From Terribacillus halophilus (lineage in GTDB: Bacteria > Bacillota > Bacilli > Bacillales > Amphibacillaceae): a stretch of 64,000 nucleotides of DNA. The stretch spans positions 1-64,000 of the forward strand of contig NZ_FMZB01000005.1 in assembly GCF_900101385.1 (NCBI RefSeq), read 5' to 3'. Each line of letters begins with the position of its first letter. Positions within the stretch are counted from its first letter, which is position 1. The notes under the pieces were generated by a model. That model made no database searches, was not told where the DNA came from, and saw only the letters and a program-made list of their open reading frames with translations. Positions 35,917 to 44,608 of this stretch are shown in pieces. Position numbers and translations under genes: made by a program.

Positions 35917-37383
35917 GTGGGCAACCGAAACAACACGAAACAAACGGGCTTACGCAGGGAATTGAAAGCCCGTCACCTTGGGATGATCTCCCTTGGCGGA
36001 ACAATTGGAACAGGATTATTCCTGGCCAGCGGAGGCGCTATCAGTGAGGCAGGACCAGGTGGCGCTTTACTTGCATACGCGCTGATTGGCTGCATGGTAT
36101 TTTTCTTGATGACAAGCTTGGCGGAAATGGCAGCATTCATGCCGGTATCCGGAAGCTTCAGCACATATGGATCCCGTTTTGTCGATGAATCATTTGGATT
36201 CGCACTCGGCTGGAATTATTGGTTCAACTGGGCCATCACGATTGCAGCTGAGCTCGTTGCCGTAACATTGATCATGGGATTCTGGTTCCCTGATACACCA
36301 TCTTGGATCTGGAGTGCCATCAGTCTTATCATCATGTTCTTATTGAATTATATTTCTGTTAAAGGCTTCGGTGAATCGGAATATTGGTTCGCGTTGATCA
36401 AAGTCGTCACTGTCATCGTCTTCATCATCGTCGGAGTATTGATGATTTTTGGTATCCTCGGTGGTGACGCGCCTGGGTTCTCTAACTTTACGGTGGAAGA
36501 TGCGCCATTCAATGGCGGTTTCCTTGCCTTGCTTGGTGTGTTCATGGCAGCCGGCTTTTCCTTCCAGGGAACTGAATTGCTTGGTGCAGCTGCTGGTGAA
36601 GCGGATAATCCTAGACAATCCATTCCGAAGGCGATTCGCTCTGTCTTCTGGCGGATTCTTTTGTTTTACATCTTGGCTATCTTCGTAATCGGTATGCTCA
36701 TTCCTTACACAACAGAAAGCCTGGCAAGTGATGATGTCCGACTGAGCCCGTTCACACTCGTGTTCGAAAAAGCGGGAATCGCATTTGCAGCATCGGTCAT
36801 GAACGCAGTTATCCTGACTGCCGTCCTGTCTGCCGGTAACTCTGGCATGTACGCGAGCACACGGATGCTGTGGAACTTGGCGAAAGAAGGGAAAGCACCT
36901 GCATTCCTTGGTAAACTGAACAAAAACGGCGTACCAGTAAACGCGTTGATCGCTACGACGGCAGTAGGCTGTGTGGCCTTCCTGACATCCTTCTTCGGAA
37001 ATGGTGTCGTGTACACTTGGCTTTTGAACGTATCCGGTATGGCAGGCTTCATCGTCTGGGTCGGTATTGCGGTCAGTCATTACCGATTCCGTAAAGCATA
37101 CATCGCCCAAGGAAACGATATCAAAGACTTGCCATATACAGCTAAATTCTATCCAGTCGCACCGATACTTGCTTTTGTGCTATGTGTCATTGTCATCATC
37201 GGCCAAAGTTTCTCTGCTTTCACAGCAGATGGCGTTGATTGGGGCAGCTTGATCGCGTCCTACATCGGTATTCCGGTCTTCCTGCTTTGCTGGATTATCT
37301 TTAAAGTGAAAAAGAAAACGAAGGTGTACAAATTGGAAGAAGTCGATTTGACGACTCCTTCACATGAAACTGCACCTGAATAA
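35917..37383 (+). CDS. lysP: lysine-specific permease LysP
   Basis: An APC-family amino acid permease, 488 residues and 12 hydrophobic helices. GMISLGGTIGTGLFLASGGAISEAGPGG in helix 1 and GTELLGAAAGEADNPRQSIPKAI are typical of the LysP subgroup. The L box upstream makes lysine the expected substrate. GAGGGG precedes GTG 35917; a GTG at 35890 lies upstream in frame without an RBS. Regulated by lysine through transcription termination. Confidence 0.93.
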   Translation: MGNRNNTKQTGLRRELKARHLGMISLGGTIGTGLFLASGGAISEAGPGGALLAYALIGCMVFFLMTSLAEMAAFMPVSGSFSTYGSRFVDESFGFALGWNYWFNWAITIAAELVAVTLIMGFWFPDTPSWIWSAISLIIMFLLNYISVKGFGESEYWFALIKVVTVIVFIIVGVLMIFGILGGDAPGFSNFTVEDAPFNGGFLALLGVFMAAGFSFQGTELLGAAAGEADNPRQSIPKAIRSVFWRILLFYILAIFVIGMLIPYTTESLASDDVRLSPFTLVFEKAGIAFAASVMNAVILTAVLSAGNSGMYASTRMLWNLAKEGKAPAFLGKLNKNGVPVNALIATTAVGCVAFLTSFFGNGVVYTWLLNVSGMAGFIVWVGIAVSHYRFRKAYIAQGNDIKDLPYTAKFYPVAPILAFVLCVIVIIGQSFSAFTADGVDWGSLIASYIGIPVFLLCWIIFKVKKKTKVYKLEEVDLTTPSHETAPE

Positions 37384-37385
37384 GT

Positions 37386-37417
37386 AAAGCTGCCGAGAGG
37401 TCGGCAGCTTTTTTTAT
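37386..37417 (+). terminator. terminator after lysP
   Basis: Perfect AAAGCTGCCGA / TCGGCAGCTTT stem with loop GAGG, then T residues. Confidence 0.92.
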
Positions 37418-37512
37418 GAAGGGCTTTTGATTTGTACAATTTATGACTTATTTCCTAATCTTTTTGTATCTTTATTTTATTTACCCGTTATACTGAAACT
37501 AGAGGTGAATAA

Positions 37513-38376
37513 ATGAAAATTGCAATTGTGACAGACAGTCTTACGAATCTGAGAGAAGAGGATTTACAGCGATATCCTTTTATATATTACGCGCATTTGA
37601 ATGTCATCATAAACGACAAGTCCTATGTTGATTTAAAAGAGATTACAAATGATCAGCTGTTTCGGTTCATTGATGAGGGAGCGTCCTATTCTTCTTCCCT
37701 GCCATCTCCAGAGTCATTTGTCGTTTTATATGAAGATTTGCTGACTGAATATGATGTTATTATCAGCTTGCACTGTACAGAGAATGTAAGCGGTACCGTC
37801 AATTCGGCCCGTATTGCAAGAGATACAATCGAGGATGCTGGTAACCGGATCATCGTGATTGATACCAATACGGCTTCCATCGGTACAGAAAATATTGTCC
37901 TAAAAGTTTGTCAGCTCATGGAGCAAGGTGAAACGATCGATGAAATAATGAAAGCCATCGAATTTTACCGTTCCCATAGTCAGCTGTACCTTACGATAAA
38001 TGATCTGACAACGCTGGTGCGTACTGGCAGAATTTCAAAAACTGCGTCTAGGATCGGCAACTTATTGCATATAAAACCAATTGTCGGATTGGAAAACGCG
38101 AAGCTGGAAGTTATGGGGAAGGTCCGCACGAAGAAACGTTTGCTAAAATGGATGCTGGAAAAATTAAAAAGCGATATTGAACAGTCTGGAAAACAGATTG
38201 TCCGAATCACACATGTGAATTCCATTGACCTTGCCACTGAGCTAAAGGATGCAATGAAAACATATGGTAATAAAGCAGAAGTATTCATCAGCAATGAAAT
38301 AAGTTCCGTCATGGCCATCCACTTTGGACGAGGCGGTGTTGGTGCCAGTTGGATGCCAGCTGAATATTCGATCTAG
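37513..38376 (+). CDS. DegV family fatty acid-binding protein
   Basis: A 287-residue DegV/FakB-type protein. The start IAIVTDSLTNLREEDL, the loop SSLPSPESF, and GRISKTASRIGNLLHIKPIV are diagnostic. FakB proteins hold a free fatty acid for phosphorylation by FakA. Chain specificity cannot be read. Monocistronic between terminators. Confidence 0.9.
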   Translation: MKIAIVTDSLTNLREEDLQRYPFIYYAHLNVIINDKSYVDLKEITNDQLFRFIDEGASYSSSLPSPESFVVLYEDLLTEYDVIISLHCTENVSGTVNSARIARDTIEDAGNRIIVIDTNTASIGTENIVLKVCQLMEQGETIDEIMKAIEFYRSHSQLYLTINDLTTLVRTGRISKTASRIGNLLHIKPIVGLENAKLEVMGKVRTKKRLLKWMLEKLKSDIEQSGKQIVRITHVNSIDLATELKDAMKTYGNKAEVFISNEISSVMAIHFGRGGVGASWMPAEYSI

Positions 38377-38407
38377 AAATCATCAACACAGTTAATTAAG
38401 TAGATAA

Positions 38408-38440
38408 AAACCTCGGCAACAGTTTAGCTGTCCGAGGTTT
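38408..38440 (+). terminator. terminator after the DegV gene
   Basis: Stem AAACCTCGG / CCGAGGTTT with a 15-base loop, followed by GTTTT. Confidence 0.8.
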
Positions 38441-38490
38441 GTTTTGCTTAGTCGTTTATTTTTTGAAACATGATGATTGTGAGTCTAAAA

Positions 38491-38706
38491 CTACTTCTTT
38501 TCCGTACTTTTAAACAAGACAAATCCAATCTTTGTGAATAGATACAGTGTGAATATGATTATTAAAGTCCGGGCCATTACATATCCATCACTGAAACTAA
38601 ATTCTTCCGAGATTAATAGATTGCTGTTAAAGCACAGCCAAAGCGCAAATAAAAGGGGGATTGCAATAAATAAGACAGCGATGGTGCGTTTTGCTTCCCA
38701 ACTCAT
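38491..38706 (-). CDS. small two-helix membrane protein
   Basis: A 71-residue protein with hydrophobic helices at about 8-27 and 45-65 and a basic C-terminus (KSTEKK). AAAGGATGATCTGA precedes ATG 38706. I recognise no family. Confidence 0.55.
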   Translation of the reverse strand: MSWEAKRTIAVLFIAIPLLFALWLCFNSNLLISEEFSFSDGYVMARTLIIIFTLYLFTKIGFVLFKSTEKK

Positions 38707-38876
38707 TCAGATCATCCTTTTCAAATATAATTGAAAATTTGTTACTATCGATGTGGATATAGTATTATACCATAAAATACCATATGAAGATGCACCTGAA
38801 AAAAGTAAACAATCATGCAATGAGATAGATATCAACAAAGATATTCGCATGGAGAAAAAATAATCTAGGGGGAAAT

Positions 38877-39431
38877 ATGAGTAAACCGGCGTTTGTTGTA
38901 ACCCTTGTGATTGGACCTGATTGCGATACGGAGTCTTTAGCTATGAGATTAGCTCTGGAGTACTTTGGAGCCAGGGTTTATGTACACTATGTAGGAAGGC
39001 CAAATGATCTTGTCGAAGTGTTGTCTGGTGAGGATAGGGCTTCGGATACGAATTATCTCATACTTAATTTTCATGGAGAAGAGGGGAAATTTTGTATTCC
39101 TGAATTAGATAATTCGTTCTATGAAGTTAATGAACCAAAAGGAAGATTCTTTGACGATGAACATGTCCGTAAATACGCAGTTGTCGAAGGGTTAAATGTG
39201 ATTGGATGTGGTTGTACTCTGGGAAAGGATTCTTTAGCCAAAGCTTTTCTAAAGAAAGGATGTAAAGCGTATATCGCCCCTGATGATTACATAGATGGAA
39301 ATGCAAATTTGATGTTCGTGTTAACGTTCTTTTATGAGCTTATAAGTAACAGGAGAAGCCAAGAAGATGCATTCCAAATTGCAAGATCCATTGATTCTGA
39401 AACTAAAATGTATAATAAATATACTAACTGA
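38877..39431 (+). CDS. stand-alone caspase/CHAT-like protein
   Basis: A 184-residue protein whose layout matches clan CD peptidases. NYLILNFHGEEG holds a His-Gly pair (His66) after a beta strand, and LNVIGCGCTLG holds the Cys (Cys113, with Cys111 nearby), followed by SLAKAFLKKGCKAYIAPDDY and FFYELI, like the CHAT region after the nucleophile. No fused domain or signal peptide is seen. GGGGG precedes ATG 38877. Databases may carry odd names for relatives. Proteolysis is unproven; it could also be a pseudoenzyme. Confidence 0.6.
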   Translation: MSKPAFVVTLVIGPDCDTESLAMRLALEYFGARVYVHYVGRPNDLVEVLSGEDRASDTNYLILNFHGEEGKFCIPELDNSFYEVNEPKGRFFDDEHVRKYAVVEGLNVIGCGCTLGKDSLAKAFLKKGCKAYIAPDDYIDGNANLMFVLTFFYELISNRRSQEDAFQIARSIDSETKMYNKYTN

Positions 39432-39671
39432 AAAGAAAAGCCGAAATATGAGAAGTTTAAGGTTATTTCCTAAGATATCTGTAACGATTGTAGTACATTC
39501 AGTTAGAATTTACATCCATCATTAATTTAGAGTATATAAGGGGAACTTTAAGAAAATAACATCGCAAAATGGAGTAGGGTCCATTTTTGCATCCTTATTC
39601 CGAGTAATCAGATAAGATATATTGACAATCTTTGAACAGAATGATAAACTTACTGAAAATTATATATGTTT

Positions 39672-39772
39672 CTTATCCAGAGAGGTGGAGGGATATGGCC
39701 CTGCGAAGCCTCAGCAGCAGATCTGACTACAGACACTGTGCTAATTCCATCGGTTCATAACCGGCAGATAAG
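39672..39772 (+). ncRNA. SAM-I riboswitch (S box)
   Basis: The S-box core is present: CTTATCCAGAGAGGTGGAGG, GGATATGGCCC, GAAGCC, GTGCTAATTCC, and the closing GATAAG, which pairs with CTTATC at the start. SAM binding should favour the terminator that follows. It controls the M42-fold gene. Confidence 0.95.
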
Positions 39773-39783
39773 ATGAATAGAGG

Positions 39784-39818
39784 AAGCCTCTCGACGCATC
39801 TTTGTCCGAGAGGCTTTT
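39784..39818 (+). terminator. S-box-controlled terminator
   Basis: Stem AAGCCTCTCG / CGAGAGGCTT followed by TTGT. The stem carries sequence complementary to the 3' side of the aptamer, as expected for a switch. Confidence 0.85.
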
Positions 39819-39856
39819 GTATTTGTCCCGCTGCCCATTAGAAAGGGGAAGGCAAC

Positions 39857-40822
39857 ATGTTTGAATTGATTCGGGAATTGTCAAAGTACAAAGGGTACAA
39901 TCAGTCATTTGTTTCACAAATCGTCGATAAGATCACGCCGTTTGCGGATGAGATGCACTTTGACAGCCGGGGGAATCTTATTGTCCGTAAACATGGAGAA
40001 AAGTATACGCCGAAAATCACCTTGCTGGCAGAGGTGAAAGAAGAGATTTATGTAGTGACGTCCATTACAGAATCAGGAGCACTTGTAGCAGACGCGAATT
40101 ATTTCACATTGACGTATGTCCAAGGTCAAGCAGTCCAAGTGGAGACAAAGAATGGGCTGCTGGGCGGTGTGGTTACGGCAGGTGAAGCAGAGCAGCACGC
40201 CGCTGTCATCGATATCGGAGCCAACTCGGCGAATGATGCACGTGAAATGGGTGTGGAACCAGGCGACCACGTGACTTTATTCGATGACTTCTTGTATCTG
40301 GGTGATGAAGTGAGCGGCCGGGTGGTCGGGAAAGGGCTGGATAATAAGATCGCTCCGGCGATTGCCATTAAGCTTTTGCAGCAATGGGACACATCGGAAG
40401 GGGAAATCACCATCATCTTCTTTCCGTTCCATAACAAAAAATATCTTTCCAATCAGCTCGAGGGGGAAGCAGCCTTTTATATCGGGTCCGTGCCCCGGCA
40501 AAGAATCGCTCAACAAAGCCGGGGAGCCATCGAATTAGGCAGCGGTGTTGCAATCAAAGTGGCAGATAAAACGATACCAATCAATCAAACGCTGAAAAAT
40601 CAGCTGGTCGATTTGGCTATTGCGCATGATATCCCGTTTCAGTTGGAATTCTTGTTTCGACATCGCTATAAGAAACTGTCCACTAAAATTCCGGTAAGCA
40701 TCCTGAACATCCCGATCGAACATCTGGACAAGACAACACAGGTAGTCTCAGTGAAGGATTTGGAGGATACGCATCAGCTGATCCAGACGTATCTCTGGCG
40801 GAGCAGGGAATTGCAATTTTAA
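39857..40822 (+). CDS. M42 peptidase-fold protein lacking metal ligands (pseudoenzyme candidate)
   Basis: A 321-residue protein that follows the M42 glutamyl aminopeptidase fold from end to end: LDSRGNLI-like start, GVVTAGE region, GKGLDNKIAPAIAI (residues 158-171) and NIPIEHLDK near 284-292. Of five metal or catalytic positions only the Asp in LDN survives. The HxDE motif is EVKE (59-62), the EE pair is FHN (191-193), the VD is IG (209-210), and the late His is Asp291. Expression is under an S box, so SAM or methionine state controls it. Confidence 0.75.
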   Translation: MFELIRELSKYKGYNQSFVSQIVDKITPFADEMHFDSRGNLIVRKHGEKYTPKITLLAEVKEEIYVVTSITESGALVADANYFTLTYVQGQAVQVETKNGLLGGVVTAGEAEQHAAVIDIGANSANDAREMGVEPGDHVTLFDDFLYLGDEVSGRVVGKGLDNKIAPAIAIKLLQQWDTSEGEITIIFFPFHNKKYLSNQLEGEAAFYIGSVPRQRIAQQSRGAIELGSGVAIKVADKTIPINQTLKNQLVDLAIAHDIPFQLEFLFRHRYKKLSTKIPVSILNIPIEHLDKTTQVVSVKDLEDTHQLIQTYLWRSRELQF

Positions 40823-40825
40823 GCA

Positions 40826-40868
40826 AGAAAACACCTAGAACAGCATGAGCTATTCTAGGTGTTTTCTC
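40826..40868. terminator. bidirectional terminator
   Basis: GAAAACACCTAGAA pairs with TTCTAGGTGTTTTC between the convergent M42-fold gene and the CotF-like gene. Confidence 0.85.
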
Positions 40869-40870
40869 AT

Positions 40871-41164
40871 TCATTTCACTAATTCAAGGGACTTCTCGAT
40901 TCTTTCTTTATCATGTTCCAATTGTTTGTCTACATCATGCGCATAGTACATCTCATTTTTTATCATGTAATCTGCGATTTTAGCATGGTTATCAATTGCT
41001 TGATCCAATTGTTTCTTCAACACTTCACGTACTTCCGAGGATGCAGTCTCTGTCAGTGCAACCGCATAGGTTCGGACCGTGGCTTTAGCTGAAACCAATA
41101 GTTCAGTCGCAATCAACTCATCACGCGTTTTTCCTGCTGTCTTCAATTTTTCCGTGATACTCAT
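40871..41164 (-). CDS. spore coat protein, CotF family
   Basis: A 97-residue all-helical protein with the Coat F (PF07875) pattern, including EVREVLKKQLDQAIDNHAKIADYMIKN. It resembles B. subtilis YraF/YraG coat proteins. GGAGG precedes ATG 41164. It lies 16 bases downstream of a second short coat-like gene, forming a small operon likely transcribed late in the mother cell (SigK or SigE; promoter not visible). Confidence 0.8.
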   Translation of the reverse strand: MSITEKLKTAGKTRDELIATELLVSAKATVRTYAVALTETASSEVREVLKKQLDQAIDNHAKIADYMIKNEMYYAHDVDKQLEHDKERIEKSLELVK

Positions 41165-41180
41165 TCCAATCACCTCCCCT

Positions 41181-41375
41181 TTAGTTAGATAGGACTTCCT
41201 GCAGTTCCTTGATTGCTTTTTCGGAACTCGTTACATCATTATCCAGAATCATTCTCAAGGTGTCGTCTTCGGCGAGGGATTGTAATGCATAGGATTTCAC
41301 CAGGCAGCTTTGCTTTAAAGTAAGTACTTCGTGTACTTCCAATGTTTCATGTAGTGCCAATTTCTTCTTAGCCAT
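41181..41375 (-). CDS. small CotF-related spore coat protein
   Basis: A 64-residue helical protein, MAKKKLALHETLEVHEVLTL then KQSCLVKSYALQSLA, that matches the N-terminal part of Coat F proteins such as YraG. AGGAGG is 6 bases before ATG 41375. It pairs with the CotF-like gene downstream and probably assembles with it. Confidence 0.7.
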   Translation of the reverse strand: MAKKKLALHETLEVHEVLTLKQSCLVKSYALQSLAEDDTLRMILDNDVTSSEKAIKELQEVLSN

Positions 41376-41516
41376 GTTAATCCTCCTCATGGGTTATCGT
41401 ACACGGTTTAGATAACCTGATAGGACAGATACTAAACATCTTTTGGTTGGAAAAAGGCACCATTTTATAAAGGGGTGGTGTATACTGCAGTTAGTTATCA
41501 ATAGGAGGCGGATAGT

Positions 41517-41576
41517 ATGAAACAGAAAAAACGAGCATATCAGTCGCAAAGTCGGAGTGTCTTAGCAATCAGCTAA
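41517..41576 (+). CDS. possible 19-residue leader peptide
   Basis: A short ORF with a perfect AGGAGG 8 bases before ATG 41517. It encodes MKQKKRAYQSQSRSVLAIS and stops at 41574-41576, overlapping the AAGGAG that serves the isochorismatase gene (TAAAGGAGAG). Translation coupling is the likely role. No homology is possible at this length. Confidence 0.45.
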   Translation: MKQKKRAYQSQSRSVLAIS

Positions 41577-41589
41577 AGGAGAGACGTTT

Positions 41590-42147
41590 TTGAAGCAAGC
41601 ATTACTGATTATTGACGCACAACAGGCACTGATTGACGGTGGATCGGGAGAAAGACCTGTATATCGCAAAGAGAACCTGATTGAGCAAATCAATCTCGTA
41701 ATCGCCAAAGCGCAAATGGCAGAAGCTGCTATCCTATTCGTCCGTGATACAGACGTCGCGGGAGGACAAGGAGAGGGTTTCCAGATACATGCAGGGATTC
41801 AAGTACCGGAAGAAGCACCTGTATTTGATAAGCAGGCGACAAATGCTTTTTATGGCACAGGTTTGCTTGAGTATGTGAAAGGAGAAGGGTTCTCCCATCT
41901 TGTCATCATGGGCTGCGAAACACAGCATTGTATCGACACTGCAGTCCGTACCGCCACCGTGCAAGGTATGGATGTAACGCTAGTGGCAGATGGTCATTCG
42001 ACATCAGGCTCTGATGTTCTGACTGCAGAGCAGATCATCCAGCACCATAATCAGATTTTGCATGGACATTATAATGTGGATCATTTCTCTGTCGTACGGC
42101 AGGCAGAAGAAGATTTGTTTGCACCGATTCATGATTCGTATCGTTAA
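41590..42147 (+). CDS. isochorismatase-family cysteine hydrolase
   Basis: A 185-residue hydrolase with the Asp-Lys-Cys triad pattern: IDAQQALID (Asp9), FDKQATNAFYGTGL (Lys) and IMGCETQHCIDTAVRTA (Cys). These enzymes cut amide or ester bonds of substrates such as isochorismate or nicotinamide; the substrate is unknown here. TTG start 41590 behind GGAGAG. Preceded by the short leader ORF. Confidence 0.88.
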   Translation: MKQALLIIDAQQALIDGGSGERPVYRKENLIEQINLVIAKAQMAEAAILFVRDTDVAGGQGEGFQIHAGIQVPEEAPVFDKQATNAFYGTGLLEYVKGEGFSHLVIMGCETQHCIDTAVRTATVQGMDVTLVADGHSTSGSDVLTAEQIIQHHNQILHGHYNVDHFSVVRQAEEDLFAPIHDSYR

Positions 42148-42172
42148 GCTAAAAAGATAGCTAGGATTTTTT

Positions 42173-42212
42173 GATACCCCAAGCCCGTAACAGGAGGGCT
42201 TGGGGTATTTTA
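42173..42212 (+). terminator. terminator after the isochorismatase gene
   Basis: Perfect GATACCCCAAGCCC / GGGCTTGGGGTAT stem followed by TTTT. The 160 bases to the next gene show no other feature I can name. Confidence 0.9.
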
Positions 42213-42373
42213 ATGTGATTAGGTAAGGATCGCCAATGGAGCTCTATCTAATATATTCTGAATAATCAAAATTTAACGTTATATAACCTTACAACTTTCA
42301 TGCATCACACTAAACGTTTCGCCATAATAAACACATATTCCATCTCAAATACATCTTTTCAGGAGGTTTTCTT

Positions 42374-43840
42374 TTGGGGTTTGAGTCTTTATTAACAAAG
42401 GTCAGCGAGTATTTATGGAGTGTGCCGATGTTGATCTTCATAGCTGTTGTTGCTGGTGTTTATACGATTGCTTCCGGGTTGCTGCAGGTCAGATATTTGA
42501 AGGACATGATTGTGCATACGTTCACTGGGAAAAGTTCCGAATCTGGTGTTTCACCCTTTCAATCGCTTGTTATCGCACTTTCTGGCAGAGTCGGCACAGG
42601 GAATATAGCTGGTGTTGCGACAGCCATCGCAGCAGGTGGTCCAGGAGCTGTATTCTGGATGTGGTTCATTGCTTTTTTTGGTTCTGCGGCTGCTTTTGCA
42701 GAGTCTACGCTCGCCCAGATTTATAAAAAGAAAGTGGATGGAGAGTATCGTGGCGGACCAGCTTATTATGCGGAGAAAGGGCTCGGATGGAAATGGTACG
42801 GCTATATTTTCGCGGTGGTGGCAGCTGTATCCACCTGTCTATTGACTCCAGGTGTACAGGCGAATGCAATCGCTGAAAGCATGAATAATGCTTTCGGTAT
42901 TGGACCAATGATTACAGGAATTGCCTTGGTTGCAATTACAGGATACGTCATCTTCGGCGGTGTTCGCAGAATTGCCTTCCTGGCATCTTATGTTGTTCCG
43001 ATCATGGCATTATTTTATTTAATTGCTGCTGCTATTGTCATCTTCGCGAATATTGAACAGGTTCCAAGTACGTTTACGCTTATTTTCAGCAGTGCATTCG
43101 GTGTTGATTCTGCGTTTGGCGGTATGATCGGTGCTGCCATAAGCTGGGGGGTAAAGCGCGGCTTGTATTCCAATGAAGCAGGCCAGGGGACAGGAGCACA
43201 GGCAGCGGCAGCGGCAGAAGTATCCCATCCGGTAAAGCAGGGCTTGGTCCAAACCTTCTCCGTCTATATCGATACACTGCTTATCTGTACTGCGACAGCA
43301 CTGATGATCTTGATGACCGGCAATTACAGTGTCACAGATCCAGATGGAGGCTATATCGTCGACTATACGGATGGAATGGAAGCAGGTGCAGGATATACAC
43401 AGGCGGCTGTAGATGAGGTACTTGGCGGATTCGGATCGCCATTTGTAGCAATTTCTTTGTTTTTATTTGCTTTTACCACTTTGGTTGCTTACTTTTATAT
43501 TGCGGAAACGAATCTATTTTATATTGTCAGAGGAGAATCCAGGAAAATTTTCTCCAATATCTTGAAAGTGCTATTCCTGGCGGCGATATTCTTCGGTACT
43601 ATCCGCTCGGCAACATTGGCTTGGACATTGGCGGATATAGGACTTGGATTGATGGTCTGGGTAAACTTAATCGCTGTCATCCTGCTGTATAAACCGACGA
43701 TGGCAGCGCTCAAGGACTACAAGGTGCAAAGGAAACAGGGACTTGATCCCATATTCCGCCCTTCGCAGGTCAACATCAAGAACGCCGATTATTGGGTGGA
43801 ACGCGAAGAGGAAGATGAAAAGAAGAGAAAGACAATATAA
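42374..43840 (+). CDS. alanine/glycine:cation symporter (AGCS family)
   Basis: A 488-residue symporter with about eleven hydrophobic helices that imports alanine or glycine with Na+ or H+. The diagnostic AGCS block ALSGRVGTGNIAGVATAIAAGGPGAVFWMW is present, as is GVKRGLYSNEAGQGTGAQAAAAA. TTG start behind AGGAGG at the standard distance. Related to B. subtilis AlsT/YrbD. Monocistronic. Confidence 0.92.
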   Translation: MGFESLLTKVSEYLWSVPMLIFIAVVAGVYTIASGLLQVRYLKDMIVHTFTGKSSESGVSPFQSLVIALSGRVGTGNIAGVATAIAAGGPGAVFWMWFIAFFGSAAAFAESTLAQIYKKKVDGEYRGGPAYYAEKGLGWKWYGYIFAVVAAVSTCLLTPGVQANAIAESMNNAFGIGPMITGIALVAITGYVIFGGVRRIAFLASYVVPIMALFYLIAAAIVIFANIEQVPSTFTLIFSSAFGVDSAFGGMIGAAISWGVKRGLYSNEAGQGTGAQAAAAAEVSHPVKQGLVQTFSVYIDTLLICTATALMILMTGNYSVTDPDGGYIVDYTDGMEAGAGYTQAAVDEVLGGFGSPFVAISLFLFAFTTLVAYFYIAETNLFYIVRGESRKIFSNILKVLFLAAIFFGTIRSATLAWTLADIGLGLMVWVNLIAVILLYKPTMAALKDYKVQRKQGLDPIFRPSQVNIKNADYWVEREEEDEKKRKTI

Positions 43841-44166
43841 TGGCAAAAGGTAACGGTATCAAACTACTGGTAAAGAGGACCCCAATCCCAGGTCGGGTAT
43901 GACGGAGCAGGTGATGATTCGTGCGCAATGGATTCCAGACGCAGCTGCCGCACCAGATATAGCATTTAGACCTTCTGCCGTTGAAAATGATCCGGGTATC
44001 TTTCGGTTCCAGTGATGAGAGTACGGTGCGATTGTCAGTTGTCCATCAGTACCAGAAACCATTGCCGGCCACTTAAACAAAAAAGAGTAGGGAGAATCAG
44101 GTTCTCTCCACTCCTCATTTTTGCCTTTGTTTACGAATGAGCTAGAGTTATCCCTAGCACAGGCCT
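43841..44166. other. stretch without a supported gene
   Basis: About 325 bases between AGCS and the MerR gene. An ORF on the minus strand (43859-44170) has no RBS and no recognisable family. I see nothing conserved except the terminator at 44085-44120. Confidence 0.6.
44085..44120. terminator. terminator for the CMD-cupin-MerR operon
   Basis: GAGTAGGGAGAA pairs imperfectly with TTCTCTCCACTC; on the minus strand it is followed by TTTTTTGTTT, a good U-tract. Confidence 0.75.
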
Positions 44167-44580
44167 TCAATTTTGTGTACGTTTCTCCTTAACAAACCGA
44201 TCATACAAATCCTTTTCGCCCTGACCATCCATGTACTGCTCGTACATGGCTATCTTTTTGTTCATAAGATCCAGATTGTGCTGATACTCTGCCATCTTAG
44301 CTTCTACATTTTCTTTATGTCGGATCAAAATAGCTACTAATTCCTCGTAGTTGTCGCTGTCTGATTCGCGCAGATCTTTGTACTTTTTCAGATCCTCCAG
44401 CGACATACCCGTTCCTTTCATATGCACGATGAATTCGGCCCATAGCCGATCATCTTCGGAGTAGACGCGGACATTGCTGACATTCCGTTTTGGCACAAGC
44501 AAGCCTTCTTTTTCATAGAAACGCAAGGTATGCTCGCTTAAATCCGTGAGCTTCGCCAATTCACCGATACGATATGTCAT
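44167..44580 (-). CDS. MerR family regulator (AdhR/NmlR-like)
   Basis: A 137-residue short MerR regulator. The N-terminal HTH reads YRIGELAKLTDLSEHTLRFYEKEGLLVPKRN, followed by a long dimer coiled coil. Length fits NmlR/AdhR-type thiol or aldehyde sensors rather than the ligand-domain MerR at 23.3 kb. It is the last gene of a CMD-cupin-MerR operon whose promoter has the matching 19-base spacer (45389-45419), so autoactivation is likely. Confidence 0.88.
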   Translation of the reverse strand: MTYRIGELAKLTDLSEHTLRFYEKEGLLVPKRNVSNVRVYSEDDRLWAEFIVHMKGTGMSLEDLKKYKDLRESDSDNYEELVAILIRHKENVEAKMAEYQHNLDLMNKKIAMYEQYMDGQGEKDLYDRFVKEKRTQN

Positions 44581-44608
44581 CGTTCATTCTCCTTATTCGC
44601 TGGTGCTT

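Noticed and set aside
35585-35965. A 126-codon plus-strand ORF before lysP
   Set aside because: It runs across the L box and its terminator and has no RBS. The RNA structure explains the sequence.
43859-44170. A 103-codon minus-strand ORF after the AGCS gene
   Set aside because: No RBS, no known family, and it runs over a terminator. Composition is not protein-like in any consistent way.
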